From: an uncultured Lysobacteraceae bacterium | GTDB lineage: Bacteria > Pseudomonadota > Gammaproteobacteria > Xanthomonadales > Xanthomonadaceae | Direction: 5' to 3' | DNA length: 64,000 bases | Assembly: GCA_902825775.1 (NCBI GenBank) | Contig: CADECF010000006.1 | Coordinates: 93,759 to 157,758, forward strand | Shown: piece after piece, positions 8,759 to 17,918 of the stretch | How the letters are laid out: each line of letters opens with the position of its first letter | Numbering within the stretch: the first letter of the stretch is position 1 | Notes under the pieces: model-generated | The model's database searches: none | Told to the model about the DNA's origin: nothing | What the model saw: only the letters and a program-made list of their open reading frames with translations | Translations under genes and position numbers: made by a program

Positions 8759-9970
8759 TCAAGCCTTCTCCAGCGTTACCGCCGGCAGCTTGTCCAGCGT
8801 GCACTTGAACGGCGCCGCATCCGCTTTCGGATTCTTGTTCTTGTTCGGCCCATCGGCGTTCAGCACGCCGGACGCGCCTTCGATGCAGATCTGCGGCCCG
8901 CCGGCATGCTTGGGATTGGCGTAACCGTCCCACAGCACATCGGGCAGACGGCCGTTGAGACCGAACATCGCCACTTTCAGCGCCTTCAGGTCGAGTCCGT
9001 CGGGCGAATCGCCGCCGCCGGAGAAACGATTGCCGTAAACGTAGATCTTCTCCGGATACGGATCGAAAGCCGCCGACGGCTTGTACTTGCCCTCGTAACC
9101 GGCCGAGTAATGGCTGGCGATGACCACGTTGGCGGTCTTGTTGTCGGCGATGTCGTTGTCGAACACTTCGACCTCGTCGTTGGACATGATCACCACGCCC
9201 GAACCGGCCGGCACGCTGGCCACCGCCGTGCCCTTGCGGCCGAAGTTGGCGGTGTTGTTCTTGACGATCTTGTTCTTGAACACGCGGGTGGTGTGGCCCG
9301 GCTGCGGCAAGTCCGGCATGTTGAACACCAGGATGCCGCCGGTGTTGTCGGTGGCGATGTTGTCGTACACATCGGCGCCGATGCAGTTCTCGATTTCGAT
9401 GCCGGCCACGTTGCGCTCGGCGCGGTTGCGGCGCACCACGATATTCTGCGACTGGCCCACGTAGATGCCGGCGTCGGATGCGCCGATCACCACCGAATCC
9501 TCGATCAGCACGTTCTTGGTCTGCACCGGATACAAACCGTAAGCGCCGTTGTCGGTGTCCGGGCCGTTGGTCCATTCCACCCGCACCTTGCGGATGGCGA
9601 TGTTCTCGCCTTCGTTGACCTTCAGGCCGTCGCCCTTGCTGTCTTCGATCGCCAGGTTCTCCAGCGTGAAATCGCTGGCGTTGACGATCAAACCTTCCGC
9701 GCCGCTCTTCTGGCCCTTGAAGCTGAGCACGGTCTTGTCCATGCCGGCGCCGCGGATGGTGACGCCGTCCACGCGCAAACTCAGGCTGCGGTCGAAGGCG
9801 AAACGGCCGGCGGGGATGTCGATCACATCGCCCGGTTTGGCGTCGAGCAAACGCTCCTGCAATTGCTTCTGGAAGCCCGCGTCCGCGGCGGGCGCCGGCG
9901 CTTCGCCGCGCCCGCACCCGACCAGCAGCATCGCCATCGCGACGCCGCTCAACGTTCCGATCCGAACCAT
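8759..9970 (-). CDS. Parallel beta-helix lipoprotein
   Basis: A 403-aa protein with a lipobox cysteine at residue 19 (MLLVGC). The mature part is a right-handed parallel beta-helix with many short repeats (for example VTIRGAGMDKTVLSF and GIYVGQSQNIVVRRNRAERN). This is the NosD/pectate-lyase-like fold, of the TIGR03805 type that accompanies SO_2930 proteins. The start at 9970 has GGGGAGG 7 nt upstream; an ATG 36 nt further up lacks this. The catalytic role is unknown, and carbohydrate or surface binding is only an inference from the fold. It is first in the minus-strand run with the diheme protein and TonB receptor, divergent from the AraC-type gene. Confidence 0.85.
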   Translation of the reverse strand: MVRIGTLSGVAMAMLLVGCGRGEAPAPAADAGFQKQLQERLLDAKPGDVIDIPAGRFAFDRSLSLRVDGVTIRGAGMDKTVLSFKGQKSGAEGLIVNASDFTLENLAIEDSKGDGLKVNEGENIAIRKVRVEWTNGPDTDNGAYGLYPVQTKNVLIEDSVVIGASDAGIYVGQSQNIVVRRNRAERNVAGIEIENCIGADVYDNIATDNTGGILVFNMPDLPQPGHTTRVFKNKIVKNNTANFGRKGTAVASVPAGSGVVIMSNDEVEVFDNDIADNKTANVVIASHYSAGYEGKYKPSAAFDPYPEKIYVYGNRFSGGGDSPDGLDLKALKVAMFGLNGRLPDVLWDGYANPKHAGGPQICIEGASGVLNADGPNKNKNPKADAAPFKCTLDKLPAVTLEKA

Positions 9971-10098
9971 TTCCCGCCTCCCCGTTCCGCTTGTCCGCGG
10001 CGCCATGTCGCAAACATGAAGTCTCCCGCCGTACGCACTCGCACGGAGAGGGCCGCCGCGGCATACTCACGGGGGGAAAAACGGACAAATTGCGTTCG

Positions 10099-11139
10099 AT
10101 GGCCAGCAAAGCCTCGCTCGATCCGCGGTTAACCACCGCCGACACCGCCACCAACATCCTGGCCGGCCTGTGCCTGCTGGCGGACGAGGCGGGGATTTCC
10201 TGCGAGCCGTGGCTGGCCGGGCTGCCGCTGACCCGTGCCCAAATCGACGATCCCAGCGTGCGCGTTTCGTATCGGCAGGCCAGCCGCATCGTCGAAGCGG
10301 CGCTGCGCGCGATGCCTCAATCTGACCTGGGCCTGCGATTGGGCTGCCGCCAGAACATCGGCAATTTCGGCCTGCTCGGCTTGGCCATGATGACCGCACG
10401 GACTTTCGGCGACGCGATCGGCATCGGCCTGCAGTACGCGGGGCTGTCCGGCAGTTTGATGGATCTGGAATTCGACACGTCCGATCCCGCTGCGATCGCG
10501 ATGGTCGCGCTGCAACGCGCGCCGGACGATCATCTGCTGCCGTTCCTGTGCGAAGAATTGTTCGCGAGCACGTTGATGTTGTGCCGCGGGCTGATCGGCG
10601 AAGACTTCAAGCCGCTGCGGTTGGAACTCACCTACCAAGCGCCCGCCTATGCCGAACGATATCGCGAGGTGTTCGCGTGCCCGGTGCAATTCGGCATGGC
10701 GCGCAACCGCGTACTGGTCGATGCGGCCTGGGCCGAGTACAAGCTGCCGACCTATAACCCGGTCAGCGCGCAGCAGGCCTTGGCTTTGTGCCAGTCGCAA
10801 TTGCCGCGCGAACGCAAACCGAGCGAGATCGTCGCCGGCGTGCGCCGGCTGGTGCGCGAGCGCCTGCGCGACAATCCCAAGCTCGCGCAGATCGCTGCCG
10901 AGCTGCATCTGACCGAGCGCACGTTACGCCGGCAACTGGCCGTAGCCGGCACGCACTACAAGGCGATCCACGACGACGCACGCAGCGAGCGCGCCCATGA
11001 CCTGCTGCACGAAGGCCGCCTGCCGATCGCGCAGATCGGCGCCGAGCTGGGCTTCAAGGATGCGCGGGAGTTCCGGCGTGCGTTCAAGCGATGGACCGGC
11101 GTCGCGCCAAGCGAAGTTCGCGAGCAGAAGACCCCGTAG
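10099..11139 (+). CDS. AraC-family transcriptional regulator
   Basis: A 346-aa regulator with an N-terminal Arabinose_bd-type (PF12625) effector domain (about 20-210) and a C-terminal AraC HTH pair. The first helix-turn-helix is LAQIAAELHLTERTLRRQLA; the second is IAQIGAELGFKDAREFRRAF. Regulators of this subtype often control the neighbouring divergent operon in response to a small molecule. Here that is the beta-helix/diheme/TonB set, with a 128-nt shared intergenic region (9971-10098). The start is uncertain: a TTG nine nt upstream is better placed relative to a GGGGGG stretch. The stop codon TAG is the first part of a family B palindrome. Confidence 0.88.
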   Translation: MASKASLDPRLTTADTATNILAGLCLLADEAGISCEPWLAGLPLTRAQIDDPSVRVSYRQASRIVEAALRAMPQSDLGLRLGCRQNIGNFGLLGLAMMTARTFGDAIGIGLQYAGLSGSLMDLEFDTSDPAAIAMVALQRAPDDHLLPFLCEELFASTLMLCRGLIGEDFKPLRLELTYQAPAYAERYREVFACPVQFGMARNRVLVDAAWAEYKLPTYNPVSAQQALALCQSQLPRERKPSEIVAGVRRLVRERLRDNPKLAQIAAELHLTERTLRRQLAVAGTHYKAIHDDARSERAHDLLHEGRLPIAQIGAELGFKDAREFRRAFKRWTGVAPSEVREQKTP

Positions 11140-11225
11140 TCCGGGTGGAGCGCAGCGATACCCGGGGCTCTTCGCTCGAATGCGAGGATGCATCCCGGGT
11201 ATCGCTGCGCTCCACCCGGGCTACG
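11136..11225. repeat. Palindromic repeat, family B copy 1
   Basis: Arms GTAGTCCGGGTGGAGCGCAG and the complementary CTGCGCTCCACCCGGGCTAC flank a ~30-nt centre. It lies between the convergent araC-type gene and ridA and includes the stop codon of the former. It probably acts as a shared transcription stop. Confidence 0.8.
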
Positions 11226-11240
11226 AGAGTCAGAAGACGT

Positions 11241-11624
11241 CTAGCCCAGCACCATCACCGCATCCACTTCGAACTGCGCGCCGCGCGGCAACGCAGACAC
11301 TTCGATGGTCGAACGCGCCGGGTACGGCGCTTCGAAATATTCGCCCATCACCGCATTGACGGTGGCGAATTGGTCGAGATCGGTGAGGTACAGGCCGACG
11401 CGCACCACGTCGTCCATCGAACCGCCCGCGGCCTCGCATACGGCGCGCAGGTTGTCGAATGCCCGCCGCGCCTGGGCTTCGACATCGCCTTCGACCAGCA
11501 GGCCGCTGGCCGGATCCAGCGCGACTTGGCCGGACAGGTAAACGGTGTCGCCAGCGCGCACGGCTTGCGAATACGGGCCGATGGCGGCGGGGGCTTTGGT
11601 GGTGCTGATGGGGTCGCGGGGCAT
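11241..11624 (-). CDS. ridA: RidA family reactive intermediate/imine deaminase
   Basis: A 127-aa YjgF/YER057c/UK114 protein. The hallmarks [12 protein letters not shown] (N-terminus), VYLSGQ and the C-terminal [19 protein letters not shown] are present; the Arg of ARSTIEV corresponds to the residue that binds the imine acid carboxylate. RidA hydrolyses reactive 2-aminoacrylate-type enamines made by PLP enzymes. The ATG at 11624 has GGAGAG upstream; earlier in-frame ATGs would translate palindromic repeat sequence. It follows spoT on the same strand, as in other gammaproteobacteria, but a repeat separates them. Confidence 0.93.
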   Translation of the reverse strand: MPRDPISTTKAPAAIGPYSQAVRAGDTVYLSGQVALDPASGLLVEGDVEAQARRAFDNLRAVCEAAGGSMDDVVRVGLYLTDLDQFATVNAVMGEYFEAPYPARSTIEVSALPRGAQFEVDAVMVLG

Positions 11625-11703
11625 GTCGTCTCTCTCCAAATCGTCATCCCGGCGAAAGCCGGGATCCAGGGATGGTGCGATTGTAGCGGGGACGCGCAGC
11701 GTC

Positions 11704-11780
11704 GTAGCCCGGGTAAGCGAAGCGCACCCGGGACGGAGTCGCGGCGCGGTCCCGGGTGCGCTTCGCTTACCCGGGCTACA
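11704..11780. repeat. Palindromic repeat, family B copy 2
   Basis: Arms GTAGCCCGGGTAAGCGAAGC and complement. The right arm supplies the TAG stop codon of spoT (11776-11778 on the minus strand). A short family C unit precedes it at 11642-11672. Confidence 0.82.
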
Positions 11781-13968
11781 GCCGCTGCACGCCGTGAACG
11801 ACATTCAGGCGCCGCACTCGCCGGATCACTTCTGCCAAATGCTTGCGATCGTGCACTTCGATCGAGAACCGGATCCCCGCCACGCTCGTATCGCGCTCCA
11901 GATATTCGACGCGGTCGATGTTGGACTCGGCCTGTGCGATCGCCGCGGCTACTTGCGCCAGCACGCCCGGCCGGTTTTCCACTTCGATGCGCAACGCGGC
12001 CTGGAAATCGCCGGACACTTCGCGGTCCCAACCGATCGGCACCCAGCGCTCCGGCGACTTGCGGTAGTCGACCACGTTCGGGCAATCCAAACGGTGCACC
12101 ACGATGCCCTTGCCGGTGGTGTGGAAACCCATGATCTCGTCGCCGGGCAACGGCAGGCAGCAGTTGGCGAAGCTGATCACGCCGCGCTCCTGGCCGGTGA
12201 TCAGGATCTTGTCCTGCGGTATGCCCACGCGCGCGGTGTCGAGCAGATCGCCGGTGCCCGGTGCCTTGCGCGCCAGCACCTGCGCCACCTGCACCGGCAT
12301 GCGGTTGCCTAGCGCGATGTCGGCGAGCAAGGCCTCCAGCCGCGGATAGCGGAATTCGGCCAGATACGCGTCCAGTTGCGCGGACGGCAAACGTTCCAGC
12401 GAAGTGTTGAGATCCTCCAGCGCGCGATCGAGCATGCGATGGCCCAGCTGGACCGCATCTTCGTGCTCGAGATGCTTCAGCTGGTGCCGGATCGCGGTGC
12501 GCGCCTTGCCCGAGACGACGAACTCCAGCCACTGCGGATTCGGCGCCGCCGATTTTGCGGTGATCACTTCCACGCGCTGGCCGCTCACCAGCTTGGTGCG
12601 CAATGGCACCAGCTTCTTGTCCACGCGCGCGGCGACCGCGTGGTTGCCGACGTCGGTATGCACCGCGTAGGCGAAATCCAGCGCTGTGGAATTGCGCGGC
12701 AACGCGAGGATGTCGCCCTTGGGCGTGAACAGATAGACCTCGTCCGGGAACAAGTCGACCTTGACGTTTTCGAGGAATTCCAGCGACGAGCCGGTGCTGC
12801 GCTGCGATTCCAGCAAACCGGCGATCCAGCTGCTGGCACGGCTCTGCGCGCTGTTGCCGGCGCCGCCGTGCTTGTACGACCAATGCGCGGCGATGCCGCG
12901 TTCGGCGATCAGATCCATTTCCTCGGTGCGGATCTGCACTTCGATCGGCGAACCGTACGGGCCGAACAGCACCGTATGCAGCGACTGGTAACCGTTGGCT
13001 TTGGGAATGGCGATGAAATCGCGGAAGCGGCCGTCCAGCGGCTTGAACACCGAATGCACCACGCCCAGCGCGTGATAGCAATCCGGCACCGTGCCGACCA
13101 CCACACGGAAGCCGAACACGTCCATCATCTGGTCGAAGCTCTTCTGCTCGGCGCGCATCTTGGTGTAGATGCTCCACGGCGTCTTGACTCGGCCGACAAG
13201 CCGATGCGCCAGGCCTTCCATCGCCAGGCGCTGGGCCAGCTGCGACTGGATCTTGGCCAGCGCCTCGCGCCGCACCACCGGTTGGGTGCGGATGCGTTTT
13301 TCGATGACCGCATGGCGCCACGGATGCAGCGCGCGGAAGCCCAGATCCTGCAATTCGGATTTGAGCAGGTTCATGCCCAGGCGCTGCGCGATCGGCGCGT
13401 AGATCTCCAGCGTTTCGCGCGCGATTCGCTCGCGCGCTTCGCCCGTCTGCGCGCCGAGCGTGCGCATGTTGTGCAGACGGTCGGCCAGCTTGATCAGGAT
13501 CACGCGCAGGTCGCGCGACATCGCCAGCAACATCTTGCGGAAACTTTCGGCGGCCGCTTCCTGGCGGTCGCGGAAGTGCAGCTTGTCCAGCTTGGTGACG
13601 CCTTCCACCAGCTCGGCCACGGTTTCGCCGAATTCGCCGGCGATGGCTTCGCGCGACAGCGGCGTGTCTTCGATGGTGTCGTGCAGGATCGCGGCGATCA
13701 GCGTTTCCGCATCCAGCCGCTGCTCGGCCAACACCGTGGCCGCGGCGACCGGATGGGTGATGTAGGGCTCGCCGGACTTACGCGTCTGCCCGGCGTGCGC
13801 CGCCGCGCCGACCGCCCAGGCGCGGCGGATCAGCGCGCGCTGGTCGTCGCCGAGATAGGAGGCGGCGCTGTCCAACGCCTGCACGTAGTCCGGCACGTCC
13901 TGCACCGAGGGCGCGGGCGGCAGGGTCTGTGCTGGGCCATGGGCGTGGGCGGGCTCTGCGGGGGTCAT
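11776..13968 (-). CDS. spoT: Bifunctional (p)ppGpp synthetase/hydrolase SpoT
   Basis: A 730-aa Rel/SpoT protein with an HD hydrolase domain (HDTIED at 96-101, conserved HPV nearby). The synthetase domain includes FGFRVVVG and [12 protein letters not shown]; then come TGS and C-terminal ACT domains ([20 protein letters not shown]). It makes and degrades the alarmone (p)ppGpp in starvation. Both catalytic regions look intact, so it is probably bifunctional. The start at 13968 is the second ATG; the first adds 12 residues, and neither has a strong ribosome site. It lies downstream of gmk and rpoZ, the classical order. Confidence 0.95.
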   Translation of the reverse strand: MTPAEPAHAHGPAQTLPPAPSVQDVPDYVQALDSAASYLGDDQRALIRRAWAVGAAAHAGQTRKSGEPYITHPVAAATVLAEQRLDAETLIAAILHDTIEDTPLSREAIAGEFGETVAELVEGVTKLDKLHFRDRQEAAAESFRKMLLAMSRDLRVILIKLADRLHNMRTLGAQTGEARERIARETLEIYAPIAQRLGMNLLKSELQDLGFRALHPWRHAVIEKRIRTQPVVRREALAKIQSQLAQRLAMEGLAHRLVGRVKTPWSIYTKMRAEQKSFDQMMDVFGFRVVVGTVPDCYHALGVVHSVFKPLDGRFRDFIAIPKANGYQSLHTVLFGPYGSPIEVQIRTEEMDLIAERGIAAHWSYKHGGAGNSAQSRASSWIAGLLESQRSTGSSLEFLENVKVDLFPDEVYLFTPKGDILALPRNSTALDFAYAVHTDVGNHAVAARVDKKLVPLRTKLVSGQRVEVITAKSAAPNPQWLEFVVSGKARTAIRHQLKHLEHEDAVQLGHRMLDRALEDLNTSLERLPSAQLDAYLAEFRYPRLEALLADIALGNRMPVQVAQVLARKAPGTGDLLDTARVGIPQDKILITGQERGVISFANCCLPLPGDEIMGFHTTGKGIVVHRLDCPNVVDYRKSPERWVPIGWDREVSGDFQAALRIEVENRPGVLAQVAAAIAQAESNIDRVEYLERDTSVAGIRFSIEVHDRKHLAEVIRRVRRLNVVHGVQRL

Positions 13969-14249
13969 AGGCCTGAGCGTACGCGGGCCGGCAGTAGGCG
14001 GCAATAAAGCTCAATGTGTGGACGTCAGGCCCCGCTTTTCCTCCCCCTTTGAAAAGGGGGATCGAGGGGGATTTGCCCTTGATCTTGCTTCAGCTCTTCG
14101 TAGAGCCGACTTCAGTCGCCAGCTCTTTTCATCGCACTCGCGCGAACTAGGGGTAAAAGCTCGCGGCTGAAGCCGCTCCCACAAAGCAAATACCCCATCG
14201 GCCTTCGGCCGATTCGCCCCCTCTTTCCAAGGGGGCAACAGCAAACAAC
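13969..14249. repeat. Repeat-filled gap between rpoZ and spoT
   Basis: No gene is supported. Two family D units (CCCCCTTTGAAAAGGGGGAT near 14043, a partial one near 14215) bracket a degenerate family A palindrome (about 14098-14181). The right arm of that palindrome is canonical, but its left arm carries several changes. Confidence 0.7.
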
Positions 14250-14552
14250 TTACAGATCGTCGCCCTTGGACAGATCGTCGTCGGCGACCACTTCGGCGGC
14301 GGCCCACTCCAGCGCTTCGCGCTCGGCGCGTTCCTTTTCGGCCTTCTCGACCTGATCGATATAGCCCTGGTCGATGCGGCGGGCGGCGATCTCGCGCAGC
14401 GCCAGCACGGTGGGCTTGTCGGCGTGTTCGGTGTTGTCGATCTTGGATTCGACGCCATTGGCGAGCTGGCGCGCGCGCTTGGCGGCCATCATCACGAGTT
14501 CGAAGCGGTTATCGACCACTTCCAGGCAGTCTTCAACGGTAATGCGGGCCAT
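14250..14552 (-). CDS. rpoZ: RNA polymerase omega subunit
   Basis: A 100-aa omega subunit beginning [20 protein letters not shown] with the conserved [13 protein letters not shown] helix and the [12 protein letters not shown] segment. It helps fold and assemble the beta-prime subunit and, with DksA, mediates ppGpp effects. The start at 14552 matches the family; 29 extra upstream residues are not homologous. The acidic C-terminal tail ([13 protein letters not shown]) is a little longer than in E. coli. It lies between gmk and spoT. Confidence 0.96.
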   Translation of the reverse strand: MARITVEDCLEVVDNRFELVMMAAKRARQLANGVESKIDNTEHADKPTVLALREIAARRIDQGYIDQVEKAEKERAEREALEWAAAEVVADDDLSKGDDL

Positions 14553-14679
14553 AGGTTTCCCGGCGGCCGCTCGGCCGCTCATATCTATACGGAGGGGCGC
14601 GGATTGTAGCCAGGTCCGTACCCGGAACGCAAGCGACATCCTTAAAAATCAATAGCTTAAGGCCGTTATGGGGCTTTTT

Positions 14680-14757
14680 GTGGGAGCGGCTTCAGCCGCG
14701 AGCTCTTAACCAGGCGCCTTCGATCTGAAAAAAGCTCGCGGCTAAAGCCGCTCCCAC
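14680..14757. repeat. Palindromic repeat, family A copy 3
   Basis: Arms GTGGGAGCGGCTTCAGCCGC and a right arm with one change (GCGGCTAAAGCCGCTCCCAC), between gmk and rpoZ. It lies within an otherwise co-directional operon, so it may attenuate or stabilise the transcript rather than end it. Confidence 0.83.
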
Positions 14758-14772
14758 AAAGCAACCGCCCGC

Positions 14773-15390
14773 CTACTCGTCCGACAACAGCGCCGTGATC
14801 AGCTTGGCGTGGCGCGCCACCTGGATGTCCTTGCGCAACCGGCTGGCGATGAAGATCGCGCACATATCGTCGACGGCCGTGTCGAAATGCTCGTTGACGA
14901 TCACATAATCGAATTCGCCGTAATGCGACATCTCCTCGCGCGCGGCGGCCAGGCGCTGCGCGATGGTCGCCTCGCTGTCCTGGCCGCGCTTGCGCATGCG
15001 CTCCTCGAGCGCCGCGCGCGACGGCGGCAGGATGAACACGCTCACCGCATCGGGTACCCGCTGGCGCACCTGGCGCGCGCCTTGCCAGTCGATTTCCAGC
15101 AACACGTCGCGGCCCTGCGCCAGCAGCGGCTCCACCGACTGCCGTGCGGTGCCTTTCCAGTCGCCATGGACGCGGGCGTGCTCGAAGAAATCGCCGGCGT
15201 CGATCATCGCCTGGAACTCGGCCTCGCCGATGAAATGATAGTGCTCGGCATGCCGTTCGCCCGGCCGCGGCGCGCGCGAGGTGAACGAGATCGACAGCGC
15301 GATGTTGGCGTCGCGCGCCAGGCAGGCGTTGACGATGCTGGATTTTCCGGCGCCCGACGGCGCGGCGACGATGAACAAGGTTCCGCGCAT
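14773..15390 (-). CDS. gmk: Guanylate kinase
   Basis: A 205-aa guanylate kinase. The P-loop PSGAGKSS lies at 11-18, followed by the GMP-binding SISFTSRAPRPGE and HYHFI segments and the LEIDWQGARQVR motif. It phosphorylates GMP/dGMP to the diphosphate with ATP. The start at 15390 begins MRGTLFIVAAPSG, as in the family. The ABM-like gene stops 2 nt upstream, so both are almost certainly on one transcript from yicC. Confidence 0.96.
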   Translation of the reverse strand: MRGTLFIVAAPSGAGKSSIVNACLARDANIALSISFTSRAPRPGERHAEHYHFIGEAEFQAMIDAGDFFEHARVHGDWKGTARQSVEPLLAQGRDVLLEIDWQGARQVRQRVPDAVSVFILPPSRAALEERMRKRGQDSEATIAQRLAAAREEMSHYGEFDYVIVNEHFDTAVDDMCAIFIASRLRKDIQVARHAKLITALLSDE

Positions 15391-15392
15391 CG

Positions 15393-15743
15393 TTATTCCA
15401 CCTTCGCGCCGCCGATCGGCAGCGGGTTTGCGACGATCCGATCGGCGACCGGATGCAGCACGATCTCCGGCAACCGTTCGTCCACGGCTTCGTCCATCGA
15501 CAAGCCGGTATCGGGCATCGCCGTCTCGAACGCGCGTTGCCGCGCTTCTGCGCTGGGCCACACCGCATAGCCGTACCAAAGGCCGTCGTCGCCGCGGTGC
15601 AATCGCGATCCCAGCGAGCCGCCGCGCGCCAGCAACGCATCGGTACGACGCGTCCAGGCTTCGACGAAATGCGCTTCCATGCCCGGCTTCAGCCGCCAGC
15701 GATACAGGAAAGCGACCGGATGAGGGACATGTGCGTTATTCAA
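15393..15743 (-). CDS. ABM-domain (antibiotic biosynthesis monooxygenase-like) protein
   Basis: A 116-aa protein of the dimeric alpha+beta barrel type. FLYRWRLKPGMEAHFVEAW matches the first strand-helix of ABM/EthD-like domains and GLWYGYAVWPSAEARQRAF the second half. The function is unknown; members bind small hydrophobic or heme-like ligands or only dimerise. The gene overlaps the yicC stop by 8 nt and ends 2 nt before gmk, so translation is probably coupled inside the yicC-gmk operon. Confidence 0.75.
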   Translation of the reverse strand: MNNAHVPHPVAFLYRWRLKPGMEAHFVEAWTRRTDALLARGGSLGSRLHRGDDGLWYGYAVWPSAEARQRAFETAMPDTGLSMDEAVDERLPEIVLHPVADRIVANPLPIGGAKVE

Positions 15744-16596
15744 TATTCTGTACCTGTTCGCGGATCTGATCGATCAGCACCTTGAGCTCGACCGCAGCCT
15801 GCGAAGTGCGCGTATCGACCGATTTCGAGCCCAGCGTATTCGCCTCGCGATTGAATTCCTGCAACAGGAAATCCAGCCGACGGCCCACCGGCTCCTTCTG
15901 CTTCAGCACGCGCCGGATCTCGACGATGTGGCTGTCCAGGCGATCGAGTTCCTCGTCGACGTCGAGCTTCTGCAGCCACAACACCAATTCCTGTTCGAGG
16001 CGGCCGGGATCGGCGGGCTGCGACAAATCCGCAAGGCGCGCTTCGAGTTTCTGGCGCTGGCCGATGCGGATCAACGGGATCAGCGTACGCACGGTAGCGG
16101 CCTGCGCGGCGATGGCGTCGACGCGTTCGGCGATGACGCCGGCCAGTTGCGCGCCTTCGCGTTCGCGCGCGGCGACGAACTGTTCCAGCACCGCATCCAG
16201 CAGCGCCAGCGCTTGGGCCTGCAGCGTTTCCGGATCGGCGCTGCGCGACTGCAGCACGCCGGGCAGTTGCAGCAGCTGGCCCAGTTCGGTGCTCAGATTC
16301 GGGAAGCGGTCGTCCAGGTCCTCGGCGATCGCGCTCAGTTGCGATACCAGCGCTTCGTTCAACTTCAGATGTTCGGCGGCATCGGACGGACGCAGGCGCA
16401 GGGTCAGATCGAGCTTGCCGCGCGAGATGCGCGCCGCGATGCGTTCGCGCAGAGCCGGCTCCAGCACGCGCAATTCTTCGGGCAGGCGCACGCCGATTTC
16501 CAGGAAGCGGTGGTTGACCGCGCGCAATTCGCAGCCGAGCACGCCGGCTTCGGTGTTGCGCTCGCCGGCGGCGAAGGCGGTCATGCTGCGGATCAT
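15736..16596 (-). CDS. yicC: YicC family endoribonuclease-like protein
   Basis: A 286-aa YicC protein. It starts MIRSMTAFAAGE, has the conserved ELRAVNHRFLEI segment and ends with FLLQEFNREANTLGSKSVD, the DUF1732 signature. E. coli YicC is an endoribonuclease acting on the sRNA RyhB; the role here is assumed by homology. The strong C-terminal motif with its acidic and Glu/Asn residues is intact. It is divergent from rph with 103 nt between the starts, the arrangement seen in many proteobacteria. Confidence 0.93.
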   Translation of the reverse strand: MIRSMTAFAAGERNTEAGVLGCELRAVNHRFLEIGVRLPEELRVLEPALRERIAARISRGKLDLTLRLRPSDAAEHLKLNEALVSQLSAIAEDLDDRFPNLSTELGQLLQLPGVLQSRSADPETLQAQALALLDAVLEQFVAAREREGAQLAGVIAERVDAIAAQAATVRTLIPLIRIGQRQKLEARLADLSQPADPGRLEQELVLWLQKLDVDEELDRLDSHIVEIRRVLKQKEPVGRRLDFLLQEFNREANTLGSKSVDTRTSQAAVELKVLIDQIREQVQNIE

Positions 16597-16699
16597 GCAA
16601 GGGCCCGGAAGAGACGAAGGTGCCGATGGTAATGCACGGCGGGGCTTTTCGATGCATTCGGCGGTATCCTACTCGGCCATAATTCCGCGGTAATCCTCG

Positions 16700-17428
16700 A
16701 TGTCCACCCTGTCCCGTCCCAGCGGCCGCGCGCCGGAGCACATGCGCGAGGTCCGCATCGAGCGCGGCTACACCCGCCACGCGGAGGGCTCGGTGCTGGT
16801 GGCCTTCGGCGAGACCCGGGTGCTGTGCACGGCCAGCGTCGAGAACCGGGTGCCCGGTTTCCTGCGCGGCAAGGGCGAGGGTTGGGTCACCGCCGAATAC
16901 GGCATGCTGCCGCGCGCCACGCACACCCGCGGCGACCGCGAGGCCGCTCGCGGCAAGCAAGGCGGGCGCACGCTGGAGATCCAGCGCCTGATCGGCCGCG
17001 CGCTGCGCGCCTGCGTCGACCGCGGCGCGCTCGGCGAGCGCACCATCACGCTCGATTGCGACGTCCTGCAAGCCGATGGAGGCACCCGCACCGCCGCGAT
17101 CACCGGCGCGTATGTCGCCCTGGTCGATGCCGTGCGCTGGCTGCAGACGCGCAAGGACATCGCCAAGAATCCGATCTTCGGCGCCGTCGCCGCAGTCTCG
17201 GTCGGCGTCTATCGCGGCGTACCGGTACTGGACCTGGACTACGCCGAGGACAGCGACTGCGACACCGACATGAACGTCGTGATGAATGATGGCGGCGGTT
17301 TCATCGAATTGCAGGGCACGGCCGAGGGCCATGCCTTCCGCCGCGACGAATTGAATGCGCTGCTGGCGCTGGCCGAGAAAGGCATCGGCGAGTTGCTTAC
17401 CGCGCAACGCGAAGCGCTAGCGCAATAA
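16700..17428 (+). CDS. rph: Ribonuclease PH
   Basis: A 242-aa phosphorolytic 3'-5' exoribonuclease that trims tRNA 3' ends. It begins [20 protein letters not shown] and contains the [19 protein letters not shown] and [19 protein letters not shown] motifs; the latter carries the phosphate- and metal-binding residues. Length and sequence are canonical. A family B palindrome begins 2 nt after its stop and probably ends the transcript. Confidence 0.97.
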   Translation: MSTLSRPSGRAPEHMREVRIERGYTRHAEGSVLVAFGETRVLCTASVENRVPGFLRGKGEGWVTAEYGMLPRATHTRGDREAARGKQGGRTLEIQRLIGRALRACVDRGALGERTITLDCDVLQADGGTRTAAITGAYVALVDAVRWLQTRKDIAKNPIFGAVAAVSVGVYRGVPVLDLDYAEDSDCDTDMNVVMNDGGGFIELQGTAEGHAFRRDELNALLALAEKGIGELLTAQREALAQ

Positions 17429-17429
17429 C

Positions 17430-17515
17430 GTAGCCCGGGTCAGCGCAGCGCACCCGGGACGCCATACCGCGCTTGCGACGAAAGCCCCGGATGCGCTGCG
17501 CTGATCCGGGCTACG
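17430..17515. repeat. Palindromic repeat, family B copy 3
   Basis: Arms GTAGCCCGGGTCAGCGCAGC and complement (GCTGCGCTGATCCGGGCTAC). It sits directly after rph and ends 10 nt before the VOC gene start; the sequence GAGGA just beyond it serves as that gene's ribosome site. Confidence 0.8.
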
Positions 17516-17525
17516 AGGACATGGA

Positions 17526-17918
17526 ATGCGACAACATATCGGCGCGATTTCGTTGCTCGTCCGCGATTACGACGAAGCGATCGCGTACTACACGGACAAG
17601 CTCGGCTTCGCCCTGCTCGAGGACACCGCGCTCGGCGACGGCAAGCGCTGGGTGCGGATCGCGCCGCGCGGCGCCGAAGAAACGTCGCTGCTGCTCGCGA
17701 AGGCAACGAACGACCGGCAGATCGCTCAGATCGGCGACCAGATGGGCGGTCGGGTCGGTTTTTTCCTGCACACCGACGATTTCCGCCGCGATCACGCCGT
17801 AATGTCCGCGCGCGGCGTGAAATTCATGGAAGCCCCGCGCGAGGAGGCTTACGGCACCGTCGCCGTGTTCGAGGATCTGTACGGCAACCGTTGGGACCTG
17901 TTGGAGCTCAAATCGTGA
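17526..17918 (+). CDS. VOC superfamily (glyoxalase-like) protein
   Basis: A 130-aa single-module VOC protein: HIGAISLLVRDYDEAIAYYT, then the closing AVFEDLYGNRWDLLEL strand. The metal-ligand positions (His4, a mid-protein residue, Glu near the end) look conserved, but the substrate is unknown. Relatives include glyoxalases, extradiol dioxygenases and resistance proteins. Its stop overlaps the GTG start of rdgB (GTGA), which implies translational coupling. Confidence 0.85.
   Translation: MRQHIGAISLLVRDYDEAIAYYTDKLGFALLEDTALGDGKRWVRIAPRGAEETSLLLAKATNDRQIAQIGDQMGGRVGFFLHTDDFRRDHAVMSARGVKFMEAPREEAYGTVAVFEDLYGNRWDLLELKS

Noticed and set aside
8547-10289. Upstream extension of the SO_2930-type frame
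   Set aside because: It translates palindromic repeats and the beta-helix gene out of frame; the lipoprotein signal begins at 8546.
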